The position numbers were made by a program, and so were the translations under genes. The notes under the pieces are model-generated. The model made no database searches, was not told where the DNA came from, and was given only the letters and a program-made list of their open reading frames with translations. Shown here piece by piece: positions 36,514 to 46,632 of a stretch of DNA of 64,000 nt. Each line of letters opens with the position of its first letter. Position 1 is the stretch's first letter. The stretch is taken from NCBI RefSeq assembly GCF_013334205.1, contig NZ_CP054424.1:1322001-1386000 (forward strand), read 5' to 3'. This DNA is from Rhodoferax sp. BAB1 (GTDB lineage Bacteria > Pseudomonadota > Gammaproteobacteria > Burkholderiales > Burkholderiaceae_C).

Positions 36514-37446
36514 ATGGCCGCCAGCCTGGGCATGAACCAGAAGCCTCCCCGCATCGGCCTGGCCCTGGGGAGCGGCGCGGCGCGCGGCTGGTCGCACATC
36601 GGCGTGATCCGTACGCTGGAGCGCGCCGGCATCGTTCCCGACATCGTCTGCGGCACCTCCATCGGTGCCCTGGTCGGTGCGGTTTATGCGGCCGGTGAGC
36701 TGGATCGTCTGGAGCCCTGGGTCAAGAGCCTGAGCTGGAAGTCCGTGCTGGGCCTGATGGATTTCCGGATGGGTGGCGGCCTGATCGAGGGCAGCAAGCT
36801 GACCGATTTTTTCCGCGGCCGCTACGAAGACCGCGGCATCAGCGGCTTGAAGAAGGCCTACGCCTGCGTGGCCACCGAGCTCTACACCGGGCGCGAGATC
36901 TGGTTGCGTGAGGGACCGGTGATCGACGCGGTGCGCGCCTCCATCGCCCTGCCGGGCCTGTTCACCCCGGCCCAGCACGAAGGCCGTCTGCTGGTGGATG
37001 GCGGCCTGGTCAATCCGGTGCCGGTGTCGCTGTGCCGCGCCATGGGGGCCGACGTCGTCATCGCCGTGGACCTGAACTGGGACATCATGCTGCGCCACAG
37101 CCGCGTGGCCAGCCACGCCCAGGCGCCCGAGATCGAGGCCGAGGCCTCTGCGCAGGGTGGCCTGATGCAGGCCATCATGTCGCGCCTGCGGCCGGCCAAG
37201 GCGGGCAACGGCCGCGACAACGGGCCGCAGATGCCCTCCATGCTGGACGTGCTGACCACCAGCATCAACATCATGCAGATGCGCATCACGCAAAGCCGCC
37301 TGGCTGGCGAGCCGGCCGATGTGGTGATCCGGCCGCGCCTCAACGACGTGGCCGCCATGGACTACCACCTTGCCGCGCCCACCATTGCCGAAGGCGAACG
37401 TGCGGCCGAGTATGCTCTGCCGCACATACGCGACGTGCTGGCCTGA
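36514..37446 (+). CDS. Patatin-like phospholipase (RssA-like)
   Basis: A 310-residue patatin-fold hydrolase with a Ser-Asp dyad. The oxyanion loop is LGSGAARGWSHIG (about residues 18-30), the nucleophile is Ser49 in GTSIG, and Asp162 lies in LLVDGGLVNPVP. No signal peptide is present, so it acts inside the cell, probably on membrane phospholipids. The C-terminal 100 residues are less conserved. It resembles RssA of enterobacteria more than secreted patatins. The DUF6172 gene is directly upstream, and the Cache-GGDEF-EAL gene follows after about 66 bases. Confidence 0.9.
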   Translation: MAASLGMNQKPPRIGLALGSGAARGWSHIGVIRTLERAGIVPDIVCGTSIGALVGAVYAAGELDRLEPWVKSLSWKSVLGLMDFRMGGGLIEGSKLTDFFRGRYEDRGISGLKKAYACVATELYTGREIWLREGPVIDAVRASIALPGLFTPAQHEGRLLVDGGLVNPVPVSLCRAMGADVVIAVDLNWDIMLRHSRVASHAQAPEIEAEASAQGGLMQAIMSRLRPAKAGNGRDNGPQMPSMLDVLTTSINIMQMRITQSRLAGEPADVVIRPRLNDVAAMDYHLAAPTIAEGERAAEYALPHIRDVLA

Positions 37447-37512
37447 GCGACGGCTGGCCCCGCCGGCTGGCTTGAACGGCTGACCCGGTCGGGTAATGAG
37501 GCACAGGTATCC

Positions 37513-39930
37513 ATGATGGCCACGTATTTCACACAGCTGAGTTTCAAGGCGCGCCTCCTGCTCATCGTCCTGTCGATGGTGGTGGCCGGTTTGTGGCTGC
37601 TGGCGGTGCGGGTGGCCAGCGTGATGCAGGACGAGCTGGAGCAGATGCTGGCCGCCCAGATGTCTGCCACGGTGAACTATGTCACCACCGATCTGGACAG
37701 CAAGATCCAGCTGCGCCAGGACATGATGGCCGAGATGGCCGACGGCATCACGCCGGCCATGCTGGCTGCGCCTGCCAGGCTTGCCACCTATCTGCAGCAG
37801 AAGACAGTGCCGCGTGGCATCTTTCCGACCGGCGTCTATGTGGCCAATGCGCAAGGGGTCATCGTGGCGGAGCAGATCACCCTGAAAGGACGGCTGGGGG
37901 GCGACATCAAGGGCAGTTCCTACTTCATGCAGACCATGAAGACCGGCAAGCCCTGGATCAGCGAACCCAGGCTGGGCCAGGTCGCCGACAAGCCCATCGT
38001 GTTCATGACGGCGCCGGTGAGGGATGCGACCGGCAGGGCGGTGGGCGTCCTGTCGGCGGCGATGTACCCCTCGGACAGCAATCTGTTTGGCCAGCTGGAG
38101 GCGACCAAGCTGGGCAAGACGGGTTACTTCTTCGTGATGTCGCCCCAGGACAAGCTGATCGTCTCGGCCTCGGACCAGAAACGGGTCATGCAGCCGCTGC
38201 CGGCCCAAGGCCTGAACACCCTGCTCGACAGGCGGGTGGCGGAAGGCTACGAAGGGCCTGGGGTCTCGTTCAACTCCCTGGGCATCGAGACCTTCACGGT
38301 CAGCCGCGGCATGAAGACCACGGGCTGGTTTGTGCTGGCCGGGGTCACCACCGCCGAGGCGTTCGCGCCGGTCGCCACGCTGAAGCGGCAGATCTACTTC
38401 GCGGCCCTGTTGCTGACGGTGGTCATGGTTCTGGTGCTGCGCCATATCCTGGGGCGGCAGTGGGCGCCGATCGAGGAGACCGGCATGCGCATCCGGCGCA
38501 TGACCGAGGGCAAGGAGCCGTTTGCACCCATACCCATCGTGCGCCAGGACGAAATCGGCGCCCTGGTCGATGACTTCAACCAGTTGATCGTCTGGCGCAA
38601 GGTGGCCGAGCATCAGATGGAATACCTGGCACACCACGACACGCTGACCGGCCTGCCGAACCGGGCACTGGTGCAGGACCGTTTCGAGCAGGCCAGGGCC
38701 TACGCGGACCGCGCGGCCTACAAGGTGGCACTGCTCTTTCTTGATCTCGACAGCTTCAAGACCATCAACGACTCCCTCGGCCATACCGTGGGGGACGCCT
38801 TGCTCAGGCAGATTGCGATGAGGCTGGCCGAATGCGTGCGCGACTCCGACACCATCAGCCGGCAGGGCGGCGACGAGTTCCTGATTGTCCTGCCGGCCCT
38901 GCAGAGCCCCGATGACACGGCGCCGGTGCTGGCCAAGCTGCTGGAGCGCCTGCGCCAGCCCATCCTGGTCGAGGGACACGAACTCTCGACCTCGGTGTCG
39001 ATCGGGATCGCCATCTACCCGGACGACGGTGCCGATTTCGACACCCTGCTCAAGAAATCGGACACGGCCATGTACCGGGCCAAGGATGCCGGGCGCAACA
39101 CCTACCGCTACTTCGACGAGCAGATGAATGTGGAGGCGGTCGAGCATCTGGCCCTGCGCAACGACCTGCGCCGGGCGCTGGAGCGCGGCGAGTTCGTGCT
39201 GCATTACCAGCCGCAGATCGATCTGGCGAGCGGCCAGGTGGTCGGCACCGAAGCCCTGATCCGCTGGAATCACCCGGACCGCGGCCTGGTGCCCCCGGGG
39301 CGTTTCATCCCCGTCGCCGAGGAGAGCGGTCTCATCATCCCCATCAGCGAGTGGGTGATGGGCGAGGCCTGCCGCCAGGCCATGCGCTGGCGGCAGGCGG
39401 GCCTGCCCGATCTGCTGATGGCGGTGAACCTCTCGGCCGTGCAGTTCAGGCGCGGCGATGTCGAACAGACGGTGGTGAACGCCCTGGGGGCCTCGGGGCT
39501 CAACCCGCAGCATCTGGAACTCGAACTGACCGAATCCACCCTGATCCACGAGACGGAGAGCGTGCTGGCCACGGTCCAGCGGCTCAAGCAGCAGGGTGTC
39601 AGGTTCTCCATCGACGACTTTGGCACGGGCTACTCCAGCCTGTCCTATCTGAAACGCTTTGCCATCGACAAGCTGAAGATCGACCAGTCCTTCATCCGCG
39701 ACCTGGCGGTGGATTCCGATGACGCCGCCATCGTGCGGGCCATCATCCAGATGGCCCACAGCCTGGGCCTCAAGACCCTCGCCGAGGGTGTCGAGACCGC
39801 CGACATGCTGGCCCGACTTCGCGTGTTCGGCTGTGATGAAGTTCAGGGTTACCACTTTGCCCGTCCCATGCCGGCTGCGCAATTCGAGTTGTACCTGCGG
39901 GACAAGCTGTCGGGCGCCCTTTCCGCCTGA
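37513..39930 (+). CDS. Membrane-bound Cache-HAMP-GGDEF-EAL protein
   Basis: An 805-residue inner-membrane receptor. TM1 is at about residues 12-34, followed by a periplasmic double-Cache-type region (about 40-285, including [20 protein letters not shown] and [14 protein letters not shown]). TM2 is at about 295-313, then HAMP (about 315-370), GGDEF (about 380-540, intact RQGGDEF) and EAL (about 550-800, [27 protein letters not shown]). Both active sites look complete, so it could synthesise or degrade cyclic-di-GMP in response to an external ligand. Its GGDEF-EAL half is strikingly like that of the PAS-GGDEF-EAL protein in this window. The start at 37513 is the first of two adjacent Met codons. 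Confidence 0.92.
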   Translation: MMATYFTQLSFKARLLLIVLSMVVAGLWLLAVRVASVMQDELEQMLAAQMSATVNYVTTDLDSKIQLRQDMMAEMADGITPAMLAAPARLATYLQQKTVPRGIFPTGVYVANAQGVIVAEQITLKGRLGGDIKGSSYFMQTMKTGKPWISEPRLGQVADKPIVFMTAPVRDATGRAVGVLSAAMYPSDSNLFGQLEATKLGKTGYFFVMSPQDKLIVSASDQKRVMQPLPAQGLNTLLDRRVAEGYEGPGVSFNSLGIETFTVSRGMKTTGWFVLAGVTTAEAFAPVATLKRQIYFAALLLTVVMVLVLRHILGRQWAPIEETGMRIRRMTEGKEPFAPIPIVRQDEIGALVDDFNQLIVWRKVAEHQMEYLAHHDTLTGLPNRALVQDRFEQARAYADRAAYKVALLFLDLDSFKTINDSLGHTVGDALLRQIAMRLAECVRDSDTISRQGGDEFLIVLPALQSPDDTAPVLAKLLERLRQPILVEGHELSTSVSIGIAIYPDDGADFDTLLKKSDTAMYRAKDAGRNTYRYFDEQMNVEAVEHLALRNDLRRALERGEFVLHYQPQIDLASGQVVGTEALIRWNHPDRGLVPPGRFIPVAEESGLIIPISEWVMGEACRQAMRWRQAGLPDLLMAVNLSAVQFRRGDVEQTVVNALGASGLNPQHLELELTESTLIHETESVLATVQRLKQQGVRFSIDDFGTGYSSLSYLKRFAIDKLKIDQSFIRDLAVDSDDAAIVRAIIQMAHSLGLKTLAEGVETADMLARLRVFGCDEVQGYHFARPMPAAQFELYLRDKLSGALSA

Positions 39931-39949
39931 TCGCGCGGCAAGCACATCC

Positions 39950-40315
39950 ATGACCCTGCAGTACCTGGACTTCGACTATTGCGAAGACGAGCACGGCTAC
40001 GGCACGTTCGAGGCCATGGCCTCGGTGCCGGCGGCGCGCCTGACCGTCCTGCAGGCCGAGATCGCCTTGGTGCTGGACTGGGCCCATGCCACCTTTCCCC
40101 ATCAGCGCGCGCCGCTGGAGGAGGGCGGGGAGTGGGACTATCTGCTGCAAGGGCAGCAGGAGTGGACGGTGCCGGAGACCCTCGCCTACGACGAGTTGAC
40201 GCGACGCTTCAGCAGCCAGCCGGGTTCGGCCGGTCCCCCGCGGCACACGGTGACGCTGGCGCTTAGCGGCAGCGCCCAGTTTTGTCAGGCGTTCAGACAG
40301 CGCTTTGGCGTGTGA
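39950..40315 (+). CDS. Hypothetical protein, 121 aa
   Basis: I do not recognise this protein. It is 121 residues, acidic and soluble, beginning MTLQYLDFDYCEDEHGYGTFEAMASV. It contains a Glu/Gly-rich patch (APLEEGGEWDYLLQGQQEW) and no signal peptide or membrane helix. The codon bias is like that of its neighbours, and the gene lies 20 bases after the GGDEF-EAL stop, consistent with cotranscription. The larger frame beginning at 39719 overlaps the EAL domain in another frame and is rejected. Confidence 0.65.
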   Translation: MTLQYLDFDYCEDEHGYGTFEAMASVPAARLTVLQAEIALVLDWAHATFPHQRAPLEEGGEWDYLLQGQQEWTVPETLAYDELTRRFSSQPGSAGPPRHTVTLALSGSAQFCQAFRQRFGV

Positions 40316-40431
40316 TGGAAATTCTCCAGGCGCAGCGCTTGGTCGGGCGGGTGTGGTCGGGAGCGGGGTAGGCTTGTCGATGGTCCGTCCGCCGTACAAA
40401 ATGGCTGTCTCCTGGTCCATTCGATCACCTC

Positions 40432-41160
40432 ATGCCTTACCAACTCCATTACTGGCCCGGTATCCAGGGCCGTGGCGAATTTGTCCGCCTGGCGCTGGAG
40501 GCTGCCGGCGTGCCCTATGTCGATGTGGCGCGTGGAGACGCGGCGGCGGGCCAGGGTGTCCCGGCCTTGCGCCACTGCCTGCAGGACGAGTCCAACGCGC
40601 GGCTGCCGTTTGCCTGCCCCGTGCTGGTGCACGGCAAGCGCGTGATCGGTCAGACCGCTGCCATATTGTTGTACCTGGGCCCGCGGCTCAAGCTGGTGGC
40701 GGCGAGCGAAGCGGATCGCCTGTGGGCGCATCAGATCCAGCTCACCATTGCCGATGCCGTGGACCAGGCGCACAACACGCACCACCCGGTCGGCTCCGGT
40801 CTGTACTACGAGGAGCAGAAGCCGGAGGCCTTGCGGGCCGCCCAAGAGTTCCGTAGCCAGCGCATCCCGAAATTTCTGGGCTGGCTGGAGACCGTGCTGG
40901 CGCGCAACCCCAAGGGCAACCAGTACCTGGTGGGCGCGCGGCTGAGTTATGCAGACCTGTCGCTGTTCCAACTGGTGGAGGGCCTGCTTTACGCCTTCCC
41001 CAAGGCGACCCGGCGCGCCTTGAAGAAGACGCCGCTGGTGCTGGCGCTGCACGACCGCGTCGCCCGGCATCGTCGTGTCTCGGCCTACCTGCGCAGCGAA
41101 CGACGTATTCCGTTCAACGAGGACGGCATCTTCCGGCGTTATCCGGAACTCGATGGCTGA
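40432..41160 (+). CDS. Glutathione S-transferase family protein
   Basis: A 242-residue GST. The N-terminal thioredoxin-fold part begins YQLHYWPGIQGRGEFVRLALEAAGVPY, with the Tyr/Arg region typical of class alpha/mu/sigma-like enzymes. CPVLVHGKRVIGQTAAILLYLG holds the cis-Pro and glutathione-binding Gln-Thr. The C-terminal helical domain includes YLVGARLSYADLSLFQLVEG. It probably conjugates glutathione to an unknown electrophile. A rho-independent terminator shared with the aminotransferase gene lies 30 bases downstream. The 116-base gap before it shows no clear promoter. Confidence 0.9.
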   Translation: MPYQLHYWPGIQGRGEFVRLALEAAGVPYVDVARGDAAAGQGVPALRHCLQDESNARLPFACPVLVHGKRVIGQTAAILLYLGPRLKLVAASEADRLWAHQIQLTIADAVDQAHNTHHPVGSGLYYEEQKPEALRAAQEFRSQRIPKFLGWLETVLARNPKGNQYLVGARLSYADLSLFQLVEGLLYAFPKATRRALKKTPLVLALHDRVARHRRVSAYLRSERRIPFNEDGIFRRYPELDG

Positions 41161-41189
41161 GAGCTTGCGGGTCGAAGTCGCGGGCGAGA

Positions 41190-41215
41190 AAAAAGCCGCC
41201 CACAAGCGGCTTTTT
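41190..41215. terminator. Bidirectional rho-independent terminator
   Basis: The 10-base stem AAAAAGCCGC / GCGGCTTTTT encloses the six-base loop CCACAA. It has T runs on either strand, so it can end both the forward GST transcript and the reverse aminotransferase transcript. Confidence 0.93.
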
Positions 41216-41232
41216 CACTGGAGAAGTCCCGC

Positions 41233-42429
41233 TTACACCACCTTGGCAATCGCCTGGCAGACGTAGTCGATGTTCTTGCTGTTGAGTGCGGCCACGCACA
41301 TGCGGCCAGTGTCGGTGCCGTAGATGCCGAACTCGCTGCGCAGGCGCACCATCTGGTCCTTGCTCAGGCCTGAGTAGCTGAACATGCCGATCTGGCTGGT
41401 GATGAAGTTCATGTCCTGTTTCACGCCGGCGGCCTTGAGGCCGTCGACCAGCTTCTGGCGCATGGCTTTGATGCGCACGCGCATCTCGCCCAGTTCCTTT
41501 TCCCAAAGGGCGCGCAGCTCGGGGTTGTTCAGCACAGCAGCTACCACGGCGCCGCCATGGGTGGGCGGGTTGCTGTAGTTGGTGCGGATCACGATCTTGA
41601 GCTGGCTCAGCACGCGGTCGGCTTCATCCTTGCTGGCACACAGCACGCTCAGGGCGCCGACGCGCTCGCCATAAAGGCTGAAGCTCTTGGAGAAGCTGGT
41701 GGAGACGAAGAAGTCCAGGCCGGCGGCGACGAACTTGCCGATCACGGCACCGTCTTCCTGGATGCCGTGGCCGAAGCCCTGGTAGGCCATGTCGAGGAAG
41801 GCGACCAGGTTCTTGGCCTTGATGGCGGCAATCACCTGGTCCCACTGGGCTGGGGTGATGTCGTAACCGGTCGGGTTGTGGCAGCAGGCGTGCAGCAGCA
41901 CGATGGTGCCGGTCGGGGCGGCCTGGAGGTCGGCCAGCATGCCGGCGAAGTCCACGCCGCGCTTGGCGGCGTCGTAATAACGGTAGCTCTCGACCGTGAA
42001 GCCGGCACTGCTGAACAGGGCGCGGTGGTTTTCCCAGCTCGGGTCGGAGATCAGCACCTTGGCGCTCGGGTTGAGCTTCTTCAGGAAGTCGGCGCCGATC
42101 TTCAGGCCGCCGGTGCCGCCGATGCCCTGCACGGTGGCGACACGGCCGCTCTTGACCGGCTCGGAATCTGCACCAAAGACCAGGCCCTTGACGGCGGCGT
42201 CATAGGCGGCAATGCCGTCGATGGGCAGGTAACCACGGGCGGTGGGCTTGTCCATCATGGCCTTTTCGGCGGCCTGCACGCACTGCAGCAGGGGAAGCTT
42301 GCCGTTGTCGTCGAAATACACGCCCACGCCCAGGTTGACCTTCTTGGGGTTGGTGTCGGCGTTGAACTGCTCGTTCAGACCCAGGATGGGGTCGCGCGGT
42401 GCCATTTCGACGGCGGAAAACATGGACAT
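41233..42429 (-). CDS. tyrB: Aromatic amino acid / aspartate aminotransferase (PLP, class I)
   Basis: A 398-residue class I aminotransferase. The PLP Lys is Lys248 in TSFSKSFSLYGERVG. HNPTGYD (about 184-190) and the C-terminal substrate Arg region (YGTDTGRMCVAALN) are present. The start MFSAVEMAPRDPILGLNE is shared by AspC and TyrB. The overall pattern favours TyrB, which makes phenylalanine and tyrosine from their keto acids, but aspartate transamination is equally possible from sequence. It is transcribed away from uvrB with a shared 139-base upstream region and ends at a bidirectional terminator. Confidence 0.93.
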   Translation of the reverse strand: MSMFSAVEMAPRDPILGLNEQFNADTNPKKVNLGVGVYFDDNGKLPLLQCVQAAEKAMMDKPTARGYLPIDGIAAYDAAVKGLVFGADSEPVKSGRVATVQGIGGTGGLKIGADFLKKLNPSAKVLISDPSWENHRALFSSAGFTVESYRYYDAAKRGVDFAGMLADLQAAPTGTIVLLHACCHNPTGYDITPAQWDQVIAAIKAKNLVAFLDMAYQGFGHGIQEDGAVIGKFVAAGLDFFVSTSFSKSFSLYGERVGALSVLCASKDEADRVLSQLKIVIRTNYSNPPTHGGAVVAAVLNNPELRALWEKELGEMRVRIKAMRQKLVDGLKAAGVKQDMNFITSQIGMFSYSGLSKDQMVRLRSEFGIYGTDTGRMCVAALNSKNIDYVCQAIAKVV

Positions 42430-42493
42430 GACGGGTTCCTTGAGAGAGTAATGAAGTTGCGGATTCTTCCCACGCCGGTAAGGGGCAACGCAC

Positions 42494-42550
42494 GGTACCG
42501 GAATGACGTATTCTTTCGGGTTAGCCCTAATTTTACCGGGCTCCGGTACC
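42494..42550. repeat. Perfect 9-bp inverted repeat upstream of uvrB
   Basis: GGTACCGGA at 42494-42502 and TCCGGTACC at 42542-42550 are exact reverse complements, 39 bases apart, in the region between tyrB and uvrB. Each arm contains the palindrome GGTACC. The pair could be a two-site operator or an RNA hairpin in the uvrB leader. No LexA-type CTGT-N8-ACAG box was found here. Confidence 0.6.
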
Positions 42551-42568
42551 CGTCCACATCAGGTCGAC

Positions 42569-44695
42569 ATGCAAGACGTATCAGCAGCACCCACCCCCGA
42601 GGCCGGCGTCCCCGACAGCCCCGCTGAGGGCCGTTTTGTCAGCTACCCCGGCTCGCCCTTCGAGCTCTACCAGCCCTATCCGCCGGCCGGTGACCAGCCC
42701 GAGGCCATCAAGCAATTGGTGGAGGGGGTGGAAAACGGCGAGGTCTACCAGACCCTGCTGGGCGTAACGGGTTCGGGCAAGACCTACACCATGGCCAATG
42801 TGATCGCCCGCATGGGGCGGCCCGCCATCGTCTTCGCACCCAACAAGACCCTGGCGGCCCAGCTTTACAGCGAGTTCCGCGAGTTCTTCCCCAGGAACGC
42901 GGTGGAGTACTTTGTCAGCTATTACGACTACTACCAGCCCGAGGCCTATGTGCCGCAGCGCGACCTGTTCATCGAGAAGGACAGCGCCATCAATGAGCAC
43001 ATCGAGCAGATGCGCCTGAGCTGCACCAAGAGCCTGCTGGAGCGGCGCGACGTGGTCATCGTGGCCACGGTCTCGGCCATCTACGGTATCGGCAAGCCCG
43101 AGGCCTACCACCAGATGGTGATGACCCTGCGCGCCGGCGACAAGATGGGGCAGCGCGATGTGATCGCCCAGCTGGTTCGCATGCAGTACCAGCGCAACGA
43201 CATGGACTTCGGGCGCGGCAAGTTCCGCGTGCGCGGCGACACCATCGACGTCTTTCCGGCCGAGCACAGCGAGTTGGCCCTGCGCATCGAGCTGTTCGAC
43301 GACGAGATCGAGAGCCTGCAGCTCTTCGACCCGCTGACCGGTCGCATCCGCCAGAAGATCCCGCGTTTCACGGTCTACCCCAGCAGCCATTACGTGACGC
43401 CGCGCGAGCAGGTGCTGGCAGCGGTGGAGACCATCAAGATCGAGCTGAGCGAGCGCCTCAAGGAGCTGGTGGGCATGGGCAAGCTGGTGGAAGCCCAGCG
43501 CCTGGAGCAGCGCACCCGCTTCGACCTGGAAATGCTCAGCGAGGTGGGGCACTGCAAGGGCATCGAGAACTACACGCGCCATCTCTCCGGCGCTGCACCG
43601 GGTGAGCCGCCGCCCACGCTGACCGACTATTTGCCGAAGGACGCGCTGATGTTCCTGGACGAGAGCCATGTGCTGATCGGCCAGTTCGGCGGCATGTACA
43701 ACGGCGACCGGGCGCGCAAGACCACGCTGGTGGAGTATGGTTTTCGCCTGCCCAGCGCGCTGGACAACCGGCCCCTGAAGTTCGAGGAGTTCGAGACCAA
43801 GATGCGCCAGGCGGTTTTCGTCTCGGCCACCCCGGGCAACTGGGAGAACGAGCATACCGGCCACGTGGTGGAACAGCTGGTGCGGCCCACCGGGCTGGTC
43901 GACCCGCAGGTGGAGGTGCGTCCTGCCACGCACCAGGTGGACGACGTGCTGCAGGAAATACGCATCCGCGTGGAGAAACATGAGCGTGTGCTGATCACCA
44001 CTCTGACCAAACGCATGGCCGAGCAGCTGACCGATTACCTGACCGACAACGGCGTCAAGGTGCGCTACCTGCACAGCGACGTGGACACGGTGGAGCGGGT
44101 GGAGATCCTGCGCGACCTGCGCCTGGGGCAGTTCGACGTGCTGGTGGGCATCAACCTGCTGCGCGAGGGGCTGGACATCCCGGAGGTCTCGCTGGTGGCC
44201 ATCCTGGACGCGGACAAGGAGGGTTTCCTGCGCTCCGAGCGCTCGCTGATCCAGACCATAGGCCGGGCGGCGCGCAACCTGAACGGACGGGCCATCCTGT
44301 ATGCCGACCGTGTCACCGACTCGATGGCCAAGGCCATCGGCGAGACGGATCGCCGCCGCCACAAGCAGATCGAGCACAACCTGGCCCACGGCATCACGCC
44401 GCGGGCCATCGTCAAGCAGGTGCGCGACCTGATCGACGGTGTCTACAGCGAAAAGGCCGGCCGCGAAGCCGAGCGCCTGGAGCAGGAGGCCATGGCCCGC
44501 GCCCAGGTGGAGGAAATGAGCGAAAAGGACATCGCCCGCGAGATCAAGCGGCTGGAAAAGCAGATGCTGGAGCACGCCCGCAACCTGGAGTTCGAGTTGG
44601 CTGCCCGGGTGCGTGACCAGCTCGGCCTGCTCAAGACCCGGGCCTTCGGTGCGGCGGTGCCCGACCATCCGCAAGGCGTGCCACCCGCCCGCTGA
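42569..44695 (+). CDS. uvrB: Excinuclease ABC subunit B (UvrB)
   Basis: A 708-residue UvrB, the damage-verifying helicase of nucleotide excision repair. The Walker A is [15 protein letters not shown] (about residues 67-81). [20 protein letters not shown] is the beta-hairpin region, [21 protein letters not shown] the Walker B region, and [25 protein letters not shown] a later helicase motif. The C-terminal UVR motif that contacts UvrC is present ([28 protein letters not shown]). I chose ATG 42569; an ATG at 42503 would add 22 residues and overlap the inverted repeat. The pre-core tail of about 25 residues is longer than in E. coli. Confidence 0.96.
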   Translation: MQDVSAAPTPEAGVPDSPAEGRFVSYPGSPFELYQPYPPAGDQPEAIKQLVEGVENGEVYQTLLGVTGSGKTYTMANVIARMGRPAIVFAPNKTLAAQLYSEFREFFPRNAVEYFVSYYDYYQPEAYVPQRDLFIEKDSAINEHIEQMRLSCTKSLLERRDVVIVATVSAIYGIGKPEAYHQMVMTLRAGDKMGQRDVIAQLVRMQYQRNDMDFGRGKFRVRGDTIDVFPAEHSELALRIELFDDEIESLQLFDPLTGRIRQKIPRFTVYPSSHYVTPREQVLAAVETIKIELSERLKELVGMGKLVEAQRLEQRTRFDLEMLSEVGHCKGIENYTRHLSGAAPGEPPPTLTDYLPKDALMFLDESHVLIGQFGGMYNGDRARKTTLVEYGFRLPSALDNRPLKFEEFETKMRQAVFVSATPGNWENEHTGHVVEQLVRPTGLVDPQVEVRPATHQVDDVLQEIRIRVEKHERVLITTLTKRMAEQLTDYLTDNGVKVRYLHSDVDTVERVEILRDLRLGQFDVLVGINLLREGLDIPEVSLVAILDADKEGFLRSERSLIQTIGRAARNLNGRAILYADRVTDSMAKAIGETDRRRHKQIEHNLAHGITPRAIVKQVRDLIDGVYSEKAGREAERLEQEAMARAQVEEMSEKDIAREIKRLEKQMLEHARNLEFELAARVRDQLGLLKTRAFGAAVPDHPQGVPPAR

Positions 44696-44773
44696 GTCGG
44701 GAGGCTCGGTACCAGGCCGGTGCTGACGCTGCACCGCCGCTATCCCGAGCGCCCAACTTGGTTTTTTGGTAAA

Positions 44774-44791
44774 CTTGAGCCAATTACTCGG
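44774..44791. promoter_or_regulatory. Candidate IscR autoregulatory site before iscR
   Basis: CTTGAGCCAATTACTCGG lies 15 bases before the iscR start and shows a weak GAG/CTC dyad around an AT-rich centre. Its position resembles IscR type 1 sites, which overlap the isc promoter. A clean AAGGAG ribosome site follows at 44794-44799. The match is loose, so the call rests mostly on context. Confidence 0.4.
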
Positions 44792-44805
44792 AAAAGGAGC
44801 TTGCC

Positions 44806-45342
44806 ATGCGCCTCACCACCAAAGGCCGCTTTGCGGTCACCGCCATGATTGATCTGGCCCTGCGCCAGAGCAATGGCCCTGTGACCCTGGCTGCCATCAG
44901 CCAGCGGCAGCAGATTTCCCTGTCTTATCTGGAGCAGCTCTTCGGCAAGCTGCGTCGTCATGAGCTGGTCGAATCCACCCGGGGTCCGGGCGGCGGCTAC
45001 ACCCTGGCGCGCAAGGCGGCCGAGATCACCGTGGCCGACATCATCCTGTCGGTGGACGAGCCCATCGACGCCACCCAGTGCGGTGGCAAGGAGAACTGCC
45101 TGGGCGATGGTGGTCGCTGCATGACACACGAGCTCTGGGCTTCCCTGAACACCCGCATGGTCGAGTTCCTGGACTCGGTCACCCTGCAGAAGCTGGTCGA
45201 CGACCAGCTGGCCAAGGGCATCACCATCGAGGACAAGCCCATGGTCAAGCGCGCCATTTCCAGCGCCCCGGTGGTCAAGCCGGTGCGTGTGAACGCACCC
45301 AATTCGGTGTTTGCCCTGGGCAACGCGTTCTCCAAGTCCTGA
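44806..45342 (+). CDS. iscR: Iron-sulfur cluster assembly regulator IscR
   Basis: A 178-residue Rrf2-family repressor. The winged helix spans about residues 1-70 (MRLTTKGRFAVTAMIDLAL, ISLSYLEQLFGKLRRHELV). The 2Fe-2S ligands are Cys92, Cys98 and Cys105 in a CGGKENCLGDGGRC loop, with a nearby His. The spacing between the second and third Cys is one residue longer than in E. coli. It senses cluster supply and controls the downstream isc genes and itself. The start is set by AAGGAG seven bases upstream. It is the first gene of a complete isc operon. Confidence 0.96.
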   Translation: MRLTTKGRFAVTAMIDLALRQSNGPVTLAAISQRQQISLSYLEQLFGKLRRHELVESTRGPGGGYTLARKAAEITVADIILSVDEPIDATQCGGKENCLGDGGRCMTHELWASLNTRMVEFLDSVTLQKLVDDQLAKGITIEDKPMVKRAISSAPVVKPVRVNAPNSVFALGNAFSKS

Positions 45343-45393
45343 TCCGGCCGCACCTGCGCCATTTTTATTGACTGTTCGTTTTTCTAGACCTGT

Positions 45394-46614
45394 ATGGACA
45401 TGACGCCCCACTTTCCGATTTACATGGATTACGGTGCCACCACGCCTTGCGATCCGCGCGTGGTGGACGCCATGATTCCCTGGTTGCGCGAGCATTTCGG
45501 CAACCCGGCGTCGCGCAGCCACGCCTGGGGTTGGGAGGCCGAAGCGGCCGTGGAAAAGGCACGGGTCCAGGTGGCCGAGCTGATCGGCGCCGACCCGCGC
45601 GAGATCGTCTGGACTTCCGGCGCTACCGAATCCATCAACCTGGCCCTCAAGGGGGCTGCCCAGTTCTACAAGGGCAAGGGCAAGCACCTGATCACCCTGA
45701 AGACCGAGCACAAGGCCGTGCTGGACACCATGCGCGAGCTGGAGCGCCAGGGTTTCGAGGTGACCTACCTGGACGTGCAGGAAGACGGCCTGGTGAATCT
45801 GGACGCGCTGAAGGCGGCCGTCCGTCCCGACACCATCCTGATCAGCATCCTCTTCGTGAACAACGAAATCGGCGTGATCCAGGACATTCCCGCCATCGGT
45901 GCGTATTGCCGTGAAAAGGGCATCCTGCTCCATGTGGATGCCGCACAGGCGACGGGCCGGGTCGAGATCGACATGAACAAGCTGCCCATCGACCTGATGA
46001 GCATGACGGCCCACAAGACCTACGGCCCCAAGGGCATCGGCGCTCTCTACGTGCGTCGCAAGCCGCGTGTGCGCATCGAGGCGCAGATCCACGGCGGTGG
46101 CCATGAGCGTGGCATGCGCTCGGGCACCCTGCCGACCCACCAGTGCGTGGGCATGGGCGAGGCCTTCCGCATTGCCAAGCTGGAGATGGCCCAGGACCTG
46201 GCCAAGGCCCGCAAGCTGCAGCAGCGTCTGCTTGATGGCCTGAAGGACATCGAACAGGTGTACGTGAACGGCAGCCTGGAAAAACGCGTGCCGCAGAACC
46301 TCAACATGAGCTTCAACTTCGTCGAAGGCGAGTCGCTGATCATGGGCATCAAGGGCCTGGCGGTGTCCAGCGGCTCGGCCTGCACCTCGGCCAGCCTGGA
46401 ACCCAGTTATGTGTTGCGTGCCCTGGGCCGTAGCGACGAACTGGCGCACAGCAGCCTGCGCATGACCATCGGCCGTTTCACGACCGAAGAAGAAATCGAT
46501 TACGCCATCACCACCATCAAGCACAACGTGGCCAAGCTGCGCGAGCTCAGCCCCCTGTGGGAGATGTTCCAGGACGGTGTGGACATCAGCACGATTCAAT
46601 GGGCGGCCCACTGA
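45394..46614 (+). CDS. iscS: Cysteine desulfurase IscS
   Basis: A 406-residue PLP enzyme that takes sulfur from cysteine for iron-sulfur clusters and thiolated tRNA. The PLP Lys208 is in [11 protein letters not shown], and the sulfur-carrying Cys330 is in [10 protein letters not shown]. The C-terminal [32 protein letters not shown] helix binds IscU and other partners. The length matches IscS rather than SufS or NifS. It follows iscR by 51 bases and precedes iscU by 18. Confidence 0.97.
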   Translation: MDMTPHFPIYMDYGATTPCDPRVVDAMIPWLREHFGNPASRSHAWGWEAEAAVEKARVQVAELIGADPREIVWTSGATESINLALKGAAQFYKGKGKHLITLKTEHKAVLDTMRELERQGFEVTYLDVQEDGLVNLDALKAAVRPDTILISILFVNNEIGVIQDIPAIGAYCREKGILLHVDAAQATGRVEIDMNKLPIDLMSMTAHKTYGPKGIGALYVRRKPRVRIEAQIHGGGHERGMRSGTLPTHQCVGMGEAFRIAKLEMAQDLAKARKLQQRLLDGLKDIEQVYVNGSLEKRVPQNLNMSFNFVEGESLIMGIKGLAVSSGSACTSASLEPSYVLRALGRSDELAHSSLRMTIGRFTTEEEIDYAITTIKHNVAKLRELSPLWEMFQDGVDISTIQWAAH

Positions 46615-46632
46615 GGCCGAAGGAGAGAAATC

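Noticed and set aside
36484..39951. An 1155-codon reverse-strand open frame
   Set aside because: It lies wholly antisense to the patatin and Cache-GGDEF-EAL genes, which have clear domains. Its own protein is His/Gly/Arg-rich with no recognisable domain, a common artefact of GC-rich DNA.
42581..44734. A 717-codon reverse-strand open frame over uvrB
   Set aside because: It is antisense to an unmistakable UvrB with all motifs, and its product is low-complexity Leu/Gln/His-rich.
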